Shown here: piece after piece, positions 1 to 6,806 of the stretch
Layout of the letters: every line of letters starts with the position of its first letter
Numbering within the stretch: the stretch's first letter is position 1
Assembly (NCBI RefSeq): GCF_900172315.1
Contig: NZ_FWFV01000002.1
Coordinates: 372,001 to 436,000 of the forward strand
From: Palleronia marisminoris
GTDB lineage: Bacteria; Pseudomonadota; Alphaproteobacteria; Rhodobacterales; Rhodobacteraceae
DNA: 64,000 bases
Direction of reading: 5' to 3'
The notes under the pieces: model-generated
Told to the model about the DNA's origin: nothing
Seen by the model: only the letters and a program-made list of their open reading frames with translations
Databases searched by the model: none
Translations under genes and position numbers: made by a program

Positions 1-1
1 G

Positions 2-738
2 GTCAGCGATCCGCCCTAGGGCGTGAACTACGATCCCGCCTGGCGGAACGAGACCGGGGCGGCGAAGACGAAGCGGACGGGCAAGGTCGCAAATGACGAT
101 CGCGCCGACTGGCGGGAGGCCTGGGCGCTGTTCCCCGGCGACGTGGCCTATGTCTGGCACGGGGCGCTGCACGCAACCACGGTGGCCGAAAGCCTCGCCG
201 CCGAAGGTTTCGAAATCCGGTCCCAGATCATCTGGGCCAAGGAGCGCCTGGTGCTCAGCCGCGGGCACTATCACTGGCAGCACGAGCCGGCCTGGTACGC
301 TGTCCGCGGGACGGGGCATTGGTCAGGCGATCGCAAGCAATCGACGCTCTGGACAATCCCGAACCGGGACCAGGACGTCGCCACCGTGCATGGGACCCAG
401 AAGCCGGTCGAGTGCATGCGCCGGCCGATCCTGAACAACTCCAGCCCCGGACAAGCCGTCTATGAGCCGTTCTGCGGATCGGGGACCACGATCATTGCGG
501 CGGAAACCACCGGCCGGGTGTGTCACGCGGTCGAGCTCGACCCGGCCTATGTCGACGTGGCCGTGCAGCGCTGGCAGGCCTTCACCGGGCATGACGCGTC
601 CATGCGGAGAGTGGGGAGACCTTCGCCACCGTCGCCGACACCCGGGGGGGAGGGTCAAACTCTGGAGCCTCCGATCCGGAAACCGGCGGTCCCGGAAAAC
701 GCACGCACGGCCACAATTCGGACCGGGGGTCAGAATGA
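2..738 (+). pseudogene. Broken beta-class DNA methyltransferase (phage-type), 3' part
   Basis: The frame encodes the C-terminal part of an N4/N6 DNA methyltransferase; its 5' end lies outside the window. Motif IV (DPPY) precedes the AdoMet motif FCGSGTT near 471-488, the beta-class order. Two lesions are visible. At 17-19 the frame reads D-P-P-stop-G-V, so the catalytic tyrosine codon has become TAG. Near 595-598 one base is missing, after which the expected ending (V-H-A-E-S-G-E-T-F) continues in another frame to a TGA at 736-738. Without the frameshift repair, the frame from 23 runs on into the terminase gene and mimics a fusion. Such enzymes commonly sit just before packaging genes in alphaproteobacterial prophages. 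The lesions are seen directly; loss of activity is inferred. Confidence 0.85.
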
Positions 739-754
739 GGGAAGGGCATCGTTG

Positions 755-1237
755 ATGGCACCTCGTGGCCCGAAACCGAAGCCGACCCGGCTAAAGGTGC
801 TGACCGGTACCGCCCGGGCGCATCGCCTGAACCCGGCCGAGCCAAAGATCGAGCCCGCTGTTCCCGAGGCGCCCGACCATCTGAGCATTGAGGCGCACGC
901 GGAATGGATGCGGGTCACCGAGGAGATGGCACAGATGGGCATCCTGTCCGCGCTCGATCGCGGAGCCTTGGCGGCCTATGCCCAGGCCTATGGTCGGTGG
1001 GTGGCCGCCGAACGGGCGCTCAGGGTCATGGCCGCCCGGGACGCGGTGACAGCGGGGCTCGTCATCCGCACCCAGAGCGGCAACGCGATCCAGAACCCGC
1101 TGGTCGGCACGGCCAACAAGGCGATGGCGGACATGGTGCGCTACGCGTCGGAGTTCGGTCTCACGCCCTCGGCCCGCAGCCGGGTCTCGGCGGCACAAAC
1201 TCTCGATGCAGACGATCCGTTTGCACAGTTCGAGTGA
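755..1237 (+). CDS. Phage terminase small subunit, P27 family (copy 1)
   Basis: This 160-residue protein has the P27 layout: a basic proline-rich start (RGPKPKP), a central helical region with A-H-A-E-W and D-R-G-A-L-A-A-Y-A-Q, and the ending N-P-L-V-G then F-G-L-T-P-S-A-R-S-R. P27 small subunits recognise phage DNA and work with the large terminase. I chose ATG 755 because the P27 signature begins there and a purine-rich GAGGGAAGGG lies upstream; the open frame to the left belongs to the broken methyltransferase. No large-subunit gene follows, so this is probably a leftover from an incomplete prophage. Confidence 0.85.
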   Translation: MAPRGPKPKPTRLKVLTGTARAHRLNPAEPKIEPAVPEAPDHLSIEAHAEWMRVTEEMAQMGILSALDRGALAAYAQAYGRWVAAERALRVMAARDAVTAGLVIRTQSGNAIQNPLVGTANKAMADMVRYASEFGLTPSARSRVSAAQTLDADDPFAQFE

Positions 1238-1248
1238 GGAGGAGGAAG

Positions 1249-1467
1249 ATGCAGTCACGCCTATTGTCCCTGACCGAAGCCGCGGTGAATGTCGCGATCG
1301 GGTTCATCGTGGCGCTTCTGACGCAGATGGCCCTGTTCTCGGCCCTGGGGCTTCGCGTGTCGATGGACCGGCACCTGCTGATCGGGACCGTCTTCACGCT
1401 CGTCTCGCTGGCGCGGAGCTATCTGGTGCGCCGCTTCTTCGAACGCTACGGCCGCGGGAGGGGGTGA
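1249..1467 (+). CDS. Small two-helix membrane protein of prophage type (DUF7220-like)
   Basis: A 72-residue protein with two hydrophobic segments: about residues 13-32 (NVAIGFIVALLTQMALF) and 43-58 (HLLIGTVFTLVSLARSY). It ends in a basic tail (R-R-F-F-E-R-Y-G-R-G). Similar short membrane proteins are common in alphaproteobacterial prophages next to small-terminase genes, but their role is not known to me. A good ribosome site (GAGGAGGAAG) sits directly before ATG 1249. It follows the terminase gene by 11 bases and is followed at once by the HTH gene, so it belongs to the same operon. The family name is from memory. Confidence 0.7.
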   Translation: MQSRLLSLTEAAVNVAIGFIVALLTQMALFSALGLRVSMDRHLLIGTVFTLVSLARSYLVRRFFERYGRGRG

Positions 1468-1469
1468 CC

Positions 1470-1901
1470 ATGGCACGGCCGCAGATCACGCTTTCGGAGG
1501 CGCAGCGCGCGGAGGTCGAAACGCTCGCGGCTCTTCTGAGCCAGGAGCAGATCGCCGACTACTTCGGGATCGCGCGCAATACCTTCCGGGCGATCTGCGA
1601 CCGCGAGCCCGAGGTTCTCGCGCGGTATAAAAGGGGCAAGGCGAAGGCCATCGCCCATGTCGCCAACGGGCTGCTGCAGAAGGCCCGGTCGGGCTGCACG
1701 ACTTCGTCGATCTTTTATCTCAAGACCCAGGCCGGGTGGCGGGAGACGGCCGAGATCCAGCACTCGGGCGGCGCCAGCATCGAGCACAAGGGCAAGGCGT
1801 CCGACGCGATCGCCCGGATGCTCGACCAGATCGCCGAACGGAAGGCGCGCATCGGCGTCGACCGAGTGACGGAGGCAGGCGCCGATGAGACGCGGTCCTA
1901 A
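1470..1901 (+). CDS. Helix-turn-helix phage protein, possible packaging or DNA-binding factor
   Basis: A 143-residue protein starting at ATG 1470, two bases after the previous stop. The N-terminal half holds a clear helix-turn-helix: S-Q-E-Q-I-A-D-Y-F-G-I-A-R-N-T-F-R-A-I at about residues 24-42. Then follow a basic linker (RYKRGKAKA) and a conserved-looking L-Q-K-A-R-S-G ... S-I-F-Y-L-K-T-Q-A-G-W-R-E stretch. The latter pattern is usual in small phage proteins that resemble terminase small subunits of a different family. The last bases overlap the next gene by 17 bases, supporting a single packaging operon. Its exact function cannot be told from sequence. Confidence 0.7.
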   Translation: MARPQITLSEAQRAEVETLAALLSQEQIADYFGIARNTFRAICDREPEVLARYKRGKAKAIAHVANGLLQKARSGCTTSSIFYLKTQAGWRETAEIQHSGGASIEHKGKASDAIARMLDQIAERKARIGVDRVTEAGADETRS

Positions 1902-2388
1902 GCCCCGGCCCAAGGCAGCGCCCGCGCTGAAGGCGGGCGGCCTGCCGCGCTGCCCGGACCACCTCGATCACGTCGCCCGCAAGGAATGGCGCAGGCTTGC
2001 CAGCCCGCTCTTCGAGGCAGGCATCCTCACCGTCGCCGATCGAGCGGCATTCGCGGCCTACTGCCATTCCTACAGCCAATGGGTCGAGGCCGTCAGGAAA
2101 CAGAGCGAGACCCCGAAGCTTCTCAAGACGCCGTCGGGCTACGTGCAGCAGTCGCCCTGGATCGGGATCGCGAACAAGCAGCTGGAGCTGATGGGGCGGT
2201 ACATGGCGGAGCTGGGCCTGACGCCCACCTCGCGCACCAGGTTGGCCGACATCCTTGATCCCTCCGCCGAGGAGGAGCCGCTGGTCTTCAAGGTCATCTT
2301 CGAAGGCTCTGACGGCACATGCCGGGACGCGCTGGGCAACATCGTCGAGGATCGGCCGGACGCGATCGAACTGGACGAGAGGCTCTGA
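1885..2388 (+). CDS. Phage terminase small subunit, P27 family (copy 2)
   Basis: A second P27-type protein of 167 residues. It shares the basic start (RRGPKPRP), the D-H-V-A-R-K-E-W-R-R helix, the D-R-A-A-F-A-A-Y segment, P-W-I-G-I-A-N-K-Q and the L-G-L-T-P-T-S-R-T-R ending. It diverges strongly from copy 1, so it is not a recent duplication. After about residue 135 it carries an extra acidic tail. The large terminase normally expected next is absent: 78 bases on, a serine recombinase begins. Two P27 proteins in one packaging operon may reflect joining of two prophage ends, or one may have taken another role. Confidence 0.8.
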   Translation: MRRGPKPRPKAAPALKAGGLPRCPDHLDHVARKEWRRLASPLFEAGILTVADRAAFAAYCHSYSQWVEAVRKQSETPKLLKTPSGYVQQSPWIGIANKQLELMGRYMAELGLTPTSRTRLADILDPSAEEEPLVFKVIFEGSDGTCRDALGNIVEDRPDAIELDERL

Positions 2389-2428
2389 GGCGCACCTGGG
2401 ACTACACTTCGTCCGGCTCCCGAGCGAC

Positions 2429-2466
2429 GTACACACCTGCGCAACGAACGTCAGGCAGGTGTGTAC
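2429..2466. repeat. Perfect 11-bp inverted repeat touching the recombinase start codon
   Basis: The arms GTACACACCTG (2429-2439) and CAGGTGTGTAC (2456-2466) are exact reverse complements around a 16-base spacer. The right arm ends at the base before ATG 2467 and takes the place of a normal ribosome site. It could be an operator for autoregulation, part of the recombinase crossover or accessory site, or an RNA hairpin limiting translation. The symmetry is seen; the role is inference. Confidence 0.6.
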
Positions 2467-3174
2467 ATGGTCAGGGAAATACCGGCGCTCAGATTGGTGG
2501 CCTACGAGCGGGTCTCGACGGCCCGGCAGGGTCGGTCCGGGTTGGGGCTCGCCGCCCAACGAAAGGCCATCGACGACTTCGCCGTGTCCAGGGGAGTTGA
2601 AGTTCTGGCGCGCTTCACCGAGATCGAGAGCGGGCGCAGGAACGACCGTCCGGAACTGGAGAAGGCGCTGAACCTGGCGCGTCTCACAGGCGCCACACTG
2701 GTCATCGCCAAGCTGGATCGCCTCAGCCGCAACGCCGCCTTCCTGCTGACCCTGCAGGGCAGCGGCGTCCGCTTCGTCGCCTGCGACCTGCCGGAGGCCA
2801 ACGACCTGACCGTCGGCATCATGGCGCTGGTCGCCCAGCAAGAGCGCGAGGCGATCTCCCGGCGTACGAAGGAGGCGTTGGCAGCGGCGAAGGCGCGGGG
2901 CGTGAAGCTGGGCAACCCCAACGGTGCTGCGGCGCTCAGACGGGCCGGCAAGGGCGGTGCGGCGCTGCGGGAGGCCGTCAGGTGCAACGCGGATGCCTTC
3001 GCGGTGGAGGTGATGCCGGTGGTCGAAGAGATCAGGGCGGCAGGGAGCACCTCCTTGCGGGCAGTGGTGGCTGAACTGAACGCGCGCGGGATCAGGACGC
3101 GGCGCGGCGGGCAGTGGCATGTGTCGACAGTGCGGAACTTGCTGAGGCGGCTCTACCGTGGTGGCCTTGCTTAA
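2467..3174 (+). CDS. Serine recombinase (resolvase/invertase family)
   Basis: A 235-residue recombinase. The N-terminal catalytic domain shows Y-E-R-V-S-T-A-R-Q with the nucleophilic serine, then [12 protein letters not shown] and [15 protein letters not shown], the hallmarks of resolvases. The C-terminal part (from about residue 195) is an HTH-like recombinase segment, [11 protein letters not shown], ending in [12 protein letters not shown]. The usual Y-x-R-V-S-T has glutamate at x. ATG 2467 is preferred; GTG 2461 lies inside the inverted repeat. It probably moved or resolved the surrounding element. A degraded copy of its C-terminal end lies 6.7 kb downstream (9875-9985). Confidence 0.9.
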   Translation: MVREIPALRLVAYERVSTARQGRSGLGLAAQRKAIDDFAVSRGVEVLARFTEIESGRRNDRPELEKALNLARLTGATLVIAKLDRLSRNAAFLLTLQGSGVRFVACDLPEANDLTVGIMALVAQQEREAISRRTKEALAAAKARGVKLGNPNGAAALRRAGKGGAALREAVRCNADAFAVEVMPVVEEIRAAGSTSLRAVVAELNARGIRTRRGGQWHVSTVRNLLRRLYRGGLA

Positions 3175-3317
3175 AGCCTACCAATACCAAGCAATCTGTC
3201 GCTTGATGCCGGGTCCGAAGACACGATGGGCTAGCGACGTTCCTCGCGAGAGGCAAGTGTCGCTGAACCGCCCCGGGTCTGCCGGAGGCTCCAACTCTTG
3301 AGTAAGATGGAGCCATC

Positions 3318-3610
3318 ATGAGCAAGACGACGAGCAAATTCTTCCCCGAGGTCCGCGAGCGAGCGGTGCGAATGGTTCTCGACAACGAAGGGCAGCATGA
3401 GTCTCGCTGGCAGGCGATTGTCTCGATCGCGGCTAAGATCGGCTGCTCGGCCAACACGCTTAACGCCTGGGTGAAGAAGGCCGAGGTGAGCAGCGGCACG
3501 CGAGCAGGCATCCCGAGCGACACGGCCGAGAACTGAAGGCGCTGGAGCGGGAGAACCGCGAGCTGCGCCAAGCCAATGAGATAATGCGCAAAGCATCAGC
3601 TTATTTTGCG
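3318..3610 (+). pseudogene. IS3 transposase OrfA, frameshifted
   Basis: ATG 3318 begins a typical IS3 Orf[20 protein letters not shown], followed by the HTH part [15 protein letters not shown]. About 3528-3533 one base is lost, giving a TGA at 3534. The leucine-zipper-like continuation ([17 protein letters not shown]) remains readable in the next frame to about 3610. The gene is inactive as it stands. Confidence 0.8.
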
Positions 3611-3673
3611 ATGATCGAAGGCAGCAGCGGCATCGCTTCAAGCGCTGCCTGAGATGCTCGACCGCCGGTCGAA

Positions 3674-3913
3674 GTGATGGTGTCGTTCATCGACATGCAT
3701 CGTGGGGAGCATGGGGTCGAGCCGATCTGCAACGTCCTGCCGATTGCCCCGTCCACTTATTACGATCATCTGGGCAAGCGGGCCGATCCGACCCGGCTGT
3801 CGGATCGTGCGCGGCGTGACGCAGCACTGCAACCCGAGATCCTGCGCGTGAAGGTCTCCGCCAGCTTCACCAGTGGCGGCGGAAGGGCAATGCTGGAGGC
3901 ACCTTGCGGCTGA
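3674..3913 (+). pseudogene. IS3 transposase OrfB, N-terminal fragment
   Basis: The frame reads F-I-D-M-H-R-G-E-H-G-V-E-P-I-C, then L-P-I-A-P-S-T-Y-Y-D-H-L and R-A-R-R-D-A-A-L-Q-P-E-I, the usual beginning of IS3 OrfB. Recognisable similarity ends near R-V-K-V, before the catalytic rve domain. It is a dead fragment that marks recombination on the left side of the nucleotidyltransferase cassette. Confidence 0.75.
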
Positions 3914-3920
3914 CGATCAG

Positions 3921-4201
3921 TGTCACCGGCACGTTCACGCGCTCCAGGTTCGGACAGGGGGATCAACGACGTACAAAGATGCGCAGCAATATGTCGTCCC
4001 GAGGCAGCGCGGGCCGCCCGCTAACTTGCCCTCCCGACAAGCCGAGCAAACATATCGCAGCCCAAACCTCAAGAAGTTGCTACTATGAGCCGGTTGGCTT
4101 TGAACAGCGCGATCCGGACAAGTCGCCCTTGAGTACTACCTCGCTGTAGGGGAGAGATGCCCGGACACAGTTTGCAGCTCCCACTAAGATCGGACAGAGA
4201 G
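3921..4201. other. Spacer without a recognisable gene
   Basis: Between the IS3 fragment and the nucleotidyltransferase gene I see only short open frames with no family features. The right part must carry the cassette promoter. A purine stretch TAGGGGAGAG lies just before ATG 4157, a possible alternative start of the next gene. Base composition falls toward that of the cassette. Confidence 0.4.
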
Positions 4202-5251
4202 ATGAGCGCCCTCAACGAGCTTCGCGGCCCTGACACCACCCGCTGGCCCAACATAACAGCAGCCGAGGACCTTAGCCGCCGAAAGCTGGCTCTGCTGACG
4301 GACGCCGTGAGGGGCCTGCTCCCGACCGACGAGGGCGGACTGATTGTCTTTGGCTCTTTAGCAAGACGCGAGTTTACCTTGGGCAGCGATCTTGACTGGG
4401 CAGTGTTGATTGACGGCCAAGCGAACTCCCAGCACCTGCAAATCGCCCGAGAAATAAAAATTGAAGTGGAGAAAGCTGGCTTCGGCAGACCTGGCCCGAC
4501 TGGTGTTTTCGGCGGCCTCGTATTCAGCCATGAGCTGATTCACGCTATCGGCGACGACGAGGACACAAACAGAAACATGACCCGAAGATTATTATTGTTG
4601 CTTGAGTCCGCGCCTATCACCGAGTCCGCGAGTCAAATTGTTCATAGCCGCATCATCCGAGGCATCATTACGAGGTATGTCGAAGAAGACGCAAGCTTCA
4701 TCCGCCCAGACGAGCAAAAAGGGAGGATTCCAAGGTTCCTTCTGAACGACGTCGTCCGCTTCTGGCGAACTATGGCCGTCGACTACGCGAACAAGCATCG
4801 CGAAAGAGGGGGCGAAAAGTGGGCCCTTCGCAACATCAAGCTTCGAATGTCGCGCAAATTGCTCTTTGTGTCTGGGCTTTTCATGTGCGCGACGTGGGCA
4901 CTGAACGATGAAGGCAGTGATACCGATGCGTTTCGCAGCCTAAAGCTCAAGGAGCACCTCCTTCTGTGGACACAGCGACCTCCGCTCGAGTCGCTGGCTC
5001 TGCTGGTTAAGGAGCACGCCCCCAATTTAGCAGATGACATATTGGGCAACTATGACAGGTTCCTGTCTCTGCTCACTGAAAATGAAGCTCGTGAGACACT
5101 TGAGTCCCTGAGTCCCGAGGAAGCATATGAGAACCCGGTGTTTCTTAACGCACGAGAGATTGCTATCGATTTCGATAGCGCGCTATTGAAGCTTATGTTT
5201 GAATCGGACAAACGTGTCGCCGACCTCATAAAGAAATATGGAGTGTTCTGA
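4202..5251 (+). CDS. Nucleotidyltransferase-fold protein of unknown role, first gene of a two-gene cassette
   Basis: About 349 residues from ATG 4202 (364 from ATG 4157, which also has a purine-rich site). The DNA polymerase beta-type nucleotidyltransferase signature is clear: I-V-F-G-S-L-A-R-R-E-F-T then G-S-D-L-D-W-A-V-L, with two metal-binding aspartates. Downstream are T-R-R-L-L-L-L-L-E-S and R-F-L-L-N-D-V-V-R-F-W-R-T-M, seen in an uncharacterised family of stand-alone nucleotidyltransferases; the rest is helical. The stop codon overlaps the start of the TIM-barrel gene, so the two are translationally coupled. Base composition is near 50% GC, well below the neighbours, and IS fragments lie on both sides, pointing to transfer. 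A defence or toxin-like role is a guess from context; the substrate is unknown. Confidence 0.8.
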   Translation: MSALNELRGPDTTRWPNITAAEDLSRRKLALLTDAVRGLLPTDEGGLIVFGSLARREFTLGSDLDWAVLIDGQANSQHLQIAREIKIEVEKAGFGRPGPTGVFGGLVFSHELIHAIGDDEDTNRNMTRRLLLLLESAPITESASQIVHSRIIRGIITRYVEEDASFIRPDEQKGRIPRFLLNDVVRFWRTMAVDYANKHRERGGEKWALRNIKLRMSRKLLFVSGLFMCATWALNDEGSDTDAFRSLKLKEHLLLWTQRPPLESLALLVKEHAPNLADDILGNYDRFLSLLTENEARETLESLSPEEAYENPVFLNAREIAIDFDSALLKLMFESDKRVADLIKKYGVF

Positions 5252-6003
5252 TGCTGACGATCGGATTTTCGACGGGTGCTTTGGCGCTCAGTGATTTTAA
5301 TCACGCCTTGAAGCTGCTAAATGAAACAAAGGCTAGTGCGGTTGAGCTGTCGGCTCTTCGCGCTGTCGAACTCCCGAAGCTTTTAGACGCGCTACAACCG
5401 CTCCTAGGGGCGATAAGAAACCAGTACCGCTACGTTAGCTTTCATGCGCCGACTAACTTCGAGGATGAGGTCGCGCTGGTAGAGCAGTTAATGTACGTAG
5501 CCGATCTTGGTTTGAACATCGTGGTTCATCCGGACACCATAGTTAGTGCTAAAGCTTGGCGGCGGCTAGGATCGTATCTCTGCTTGGAGAACCTCGACTC
5601 CAGAAGGAAAACGGGTCGAACCGCCGATGAGCTGGAAGGCTTTTTCAATGAGGTAACTGAGGCGAAGCTGTGCTTTGATATTGCCCATGCGAGGCAAGTA
5701 GATCCAACGATGATGGAGGCCGCTCGCATTCTTGAACGGTTTGGAAGCAGATTAGCGCAAGTTCATATCAGCGAACTCAATAGTCGGGGCAAACATTTCG
5801 GGGTCTCTTATGCAGCCCAGTTGGCCTATAAGCCTTTTGCCGATGTTATGTCTAGGGTACCGATCATCGTAGAATCAATTGTGGAGGAACGACATATTGC
5901 GACCGAGTTGCTTAGAGTAGGGAAGATATTTGAGCCTCTGAGCGAGCAGTGGAATTCCAAGGGCTCTGCTGAGCGCGGCGGCCTTAGGCTAAGCTTGGCG
6001 TAG
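5251..6003 (+). CDS. TIM-barrel protein (xylose isomerase / endonuclease IV-like fold)
   Basis: A 250-residue protein starting at ATG 5251, whose A is the last base of the preceding TGA. Its layout fits the sugar phosphate isomerase/epimerase superfamily: N-terminal I-G-F-S-T-G-A, then A-V-E-L-S-A, Y-V-S-F-H-A-P, I-V-V-H-P-D, L-C-L-E-N-L-D, L-C-F-D-I-A-H-A, V-H-I-S-E-L and I-I-V-E-S-I-V at successive strand ends. The histidine, glutamate and aspartate residues at these places are the expected metal ligands, so it is probably a metal-dependent enzyme. The substrate is not evident: isomerase, epimerase or AP-endonuclease-like activity are all possible. It shares the low GC of its partner and ends shortly before IS6 fragments. 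Confidence 0.8.
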   Translation: MLTIGFSTGALALSDFNHALKLLNETKASAVELSALRAVELPKLLDALQPLLGAIRNQYRYVSFHAPTNFEDEVALVEQLMYVADLGLNIVVHPDTIVSAKAWRRLGSYLCLENLDSRRKTGRTADELEGFFNEVTEAKLCFDIAHARQVDPTMMEAARILERFGSRLAQVHISELNSRGKHFGVSYAAQLAYKPFADVMSRVPIIVESIVEERHIATELLRVGKIFEPLSEQWNSKGSAERGGLRLSLA

Positions 6004-6027
6004 GTCTGCATTTGGTGATGTCAGGCC

Positions 6028-6125
6028 AATGCGAACCAGTCTCAATTCCAACGGAGGCAGCTGTTATTCTGTGGTGAGGCCGTGCCACTCGGCAAGAGCA
6101 GCGTCACGGCTCAACTTAAAACTGG
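6028..6125 (-). mobile_element. IS6-type transposon right-end fragment, inverted
   Basis: Read on the minus strand, this stretch resembles the 3' end of the intact IS6 element at 14159-14973. It encodes S-R-A-S-F-K-L-S-R-D-A-A-L-A-E-W-H-G-L, a stop, then CGTTGGAATTGAGACTGGTTCGC in place of the terminal repeat. It is about 98 bases long and diverged from both other IS6 copies. It points opposite to the fragment at 6280-6598 and marks the right edge of the nucleotidyltransferase cassette. Confidence 0.65.
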
Positions 6126-6279
6126 CTCGACTGTAGAGGTGTAAGCGGTGACTGCGCCCCACGTTGTCGGGCATCTGCGTGATTGCGAGACGTACCTTTC
6201 TCAAGATGGGGAGTGCGTTACGCAATGTGTGCTACGAATTCGTTTTTCAGATCGCTAGGTGTGGAGGTTTATGCGTCGG

Positions 6280-6598
6280 GGATTTGTCAGAGGAACCCAG
6301 CTTGAGGCGGGCAGGAGACTGATCGGTGGCTGAACAACCGGGTGGAGAATTCCCACCTGCCGTTCCGACGACGAGAGCGGGCGATGCAGCGTTTCCGGCG
6401 GATGCCAAGTCTGCAGAAGTCCGCCGCGGTTCACGCCGCTGTCTCCAACCAGTTCAACCAGGAACGCAGCCTCTCCAGCCGAGCCACCTTCGAACTGAAC
6501 CGCGCCGCCGCTCTCGCCGCATGGCGCGGCCTCTGCACGGCATAGAGATCTACCTCCATCGGACATTTGAGACTGGTTCGAATTCGTCTGACAGCACC
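6280..6598 (+). mobile_element. Internally deleted IS6 element with both ends (MITE-like)
   Basis: The left end (GGATTTGTCAGAGGAACCC) and about 35 terminal bases are joined directly to the last ~280 bases of an IS6-family element. The join falls just before the codons for R-W-L-N-N-R. The right end is CTGACAGCACC at 6598. Compared with the intact copy at 14159-14973, about 500 internal bases are missing, including two of the three DDE residues. The remaining transposase tail reads E-N-S-H-L-P-F-R-R-R-E-R-A-M-Q-R-F to a TAG at 6543-6545. With both ends kept, it could in principle still be mobilised by a related transposase. No target duplication is visible. Confidence 0.75.
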
Positions 6599-6806
6599 GC
6601 CTAGCCAGCTCGCGGAGGAGCGAGTCCCATCGATCGCGGCGCATCGCACGGCTCGTGCTACGGTTTCACGCGATCAACGAGCAACAGGGACTAGCTGCAG
6701 GTAGATGGTGGTAGGCGCGGCCAAACATGTCCTGACCGGCATGGGCAAAAAGTGCACCTCATGTCATGCCCTCTTTCGGCGCCGCGGCTGGGTTACCGCG
6801 AACCGG

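Larger units (their letters stand above)
3264..3920 (+). mobile_element. IS3-family insertion sequence remnant
   Basis: The left end is probably TGAACCGCCCCGGGT at 3264, typical of one IS3 branch. OrfA and the beginning of OrfB follow in order. OrfA is frameshifted, the junction between the two carries about 40 extra bases with stops, and OrfB breaks off before its DDE domain. No matching right end (CCCGGGGCGGTTCA) was found before the next gene. The right limit given is where recognisable OrfB coding stops. Confidence 0.75.

Noticed and set aside
23-1237. A single 404-codon open frame that looks like a methyltransferase fused to a terminase small subunit
   Set aside because: The methyltransferase ending is readable in the next frame to 738 and the P27 protein has its own ATG and ribosome site at 755, so the fusion is caused by a frameshift.
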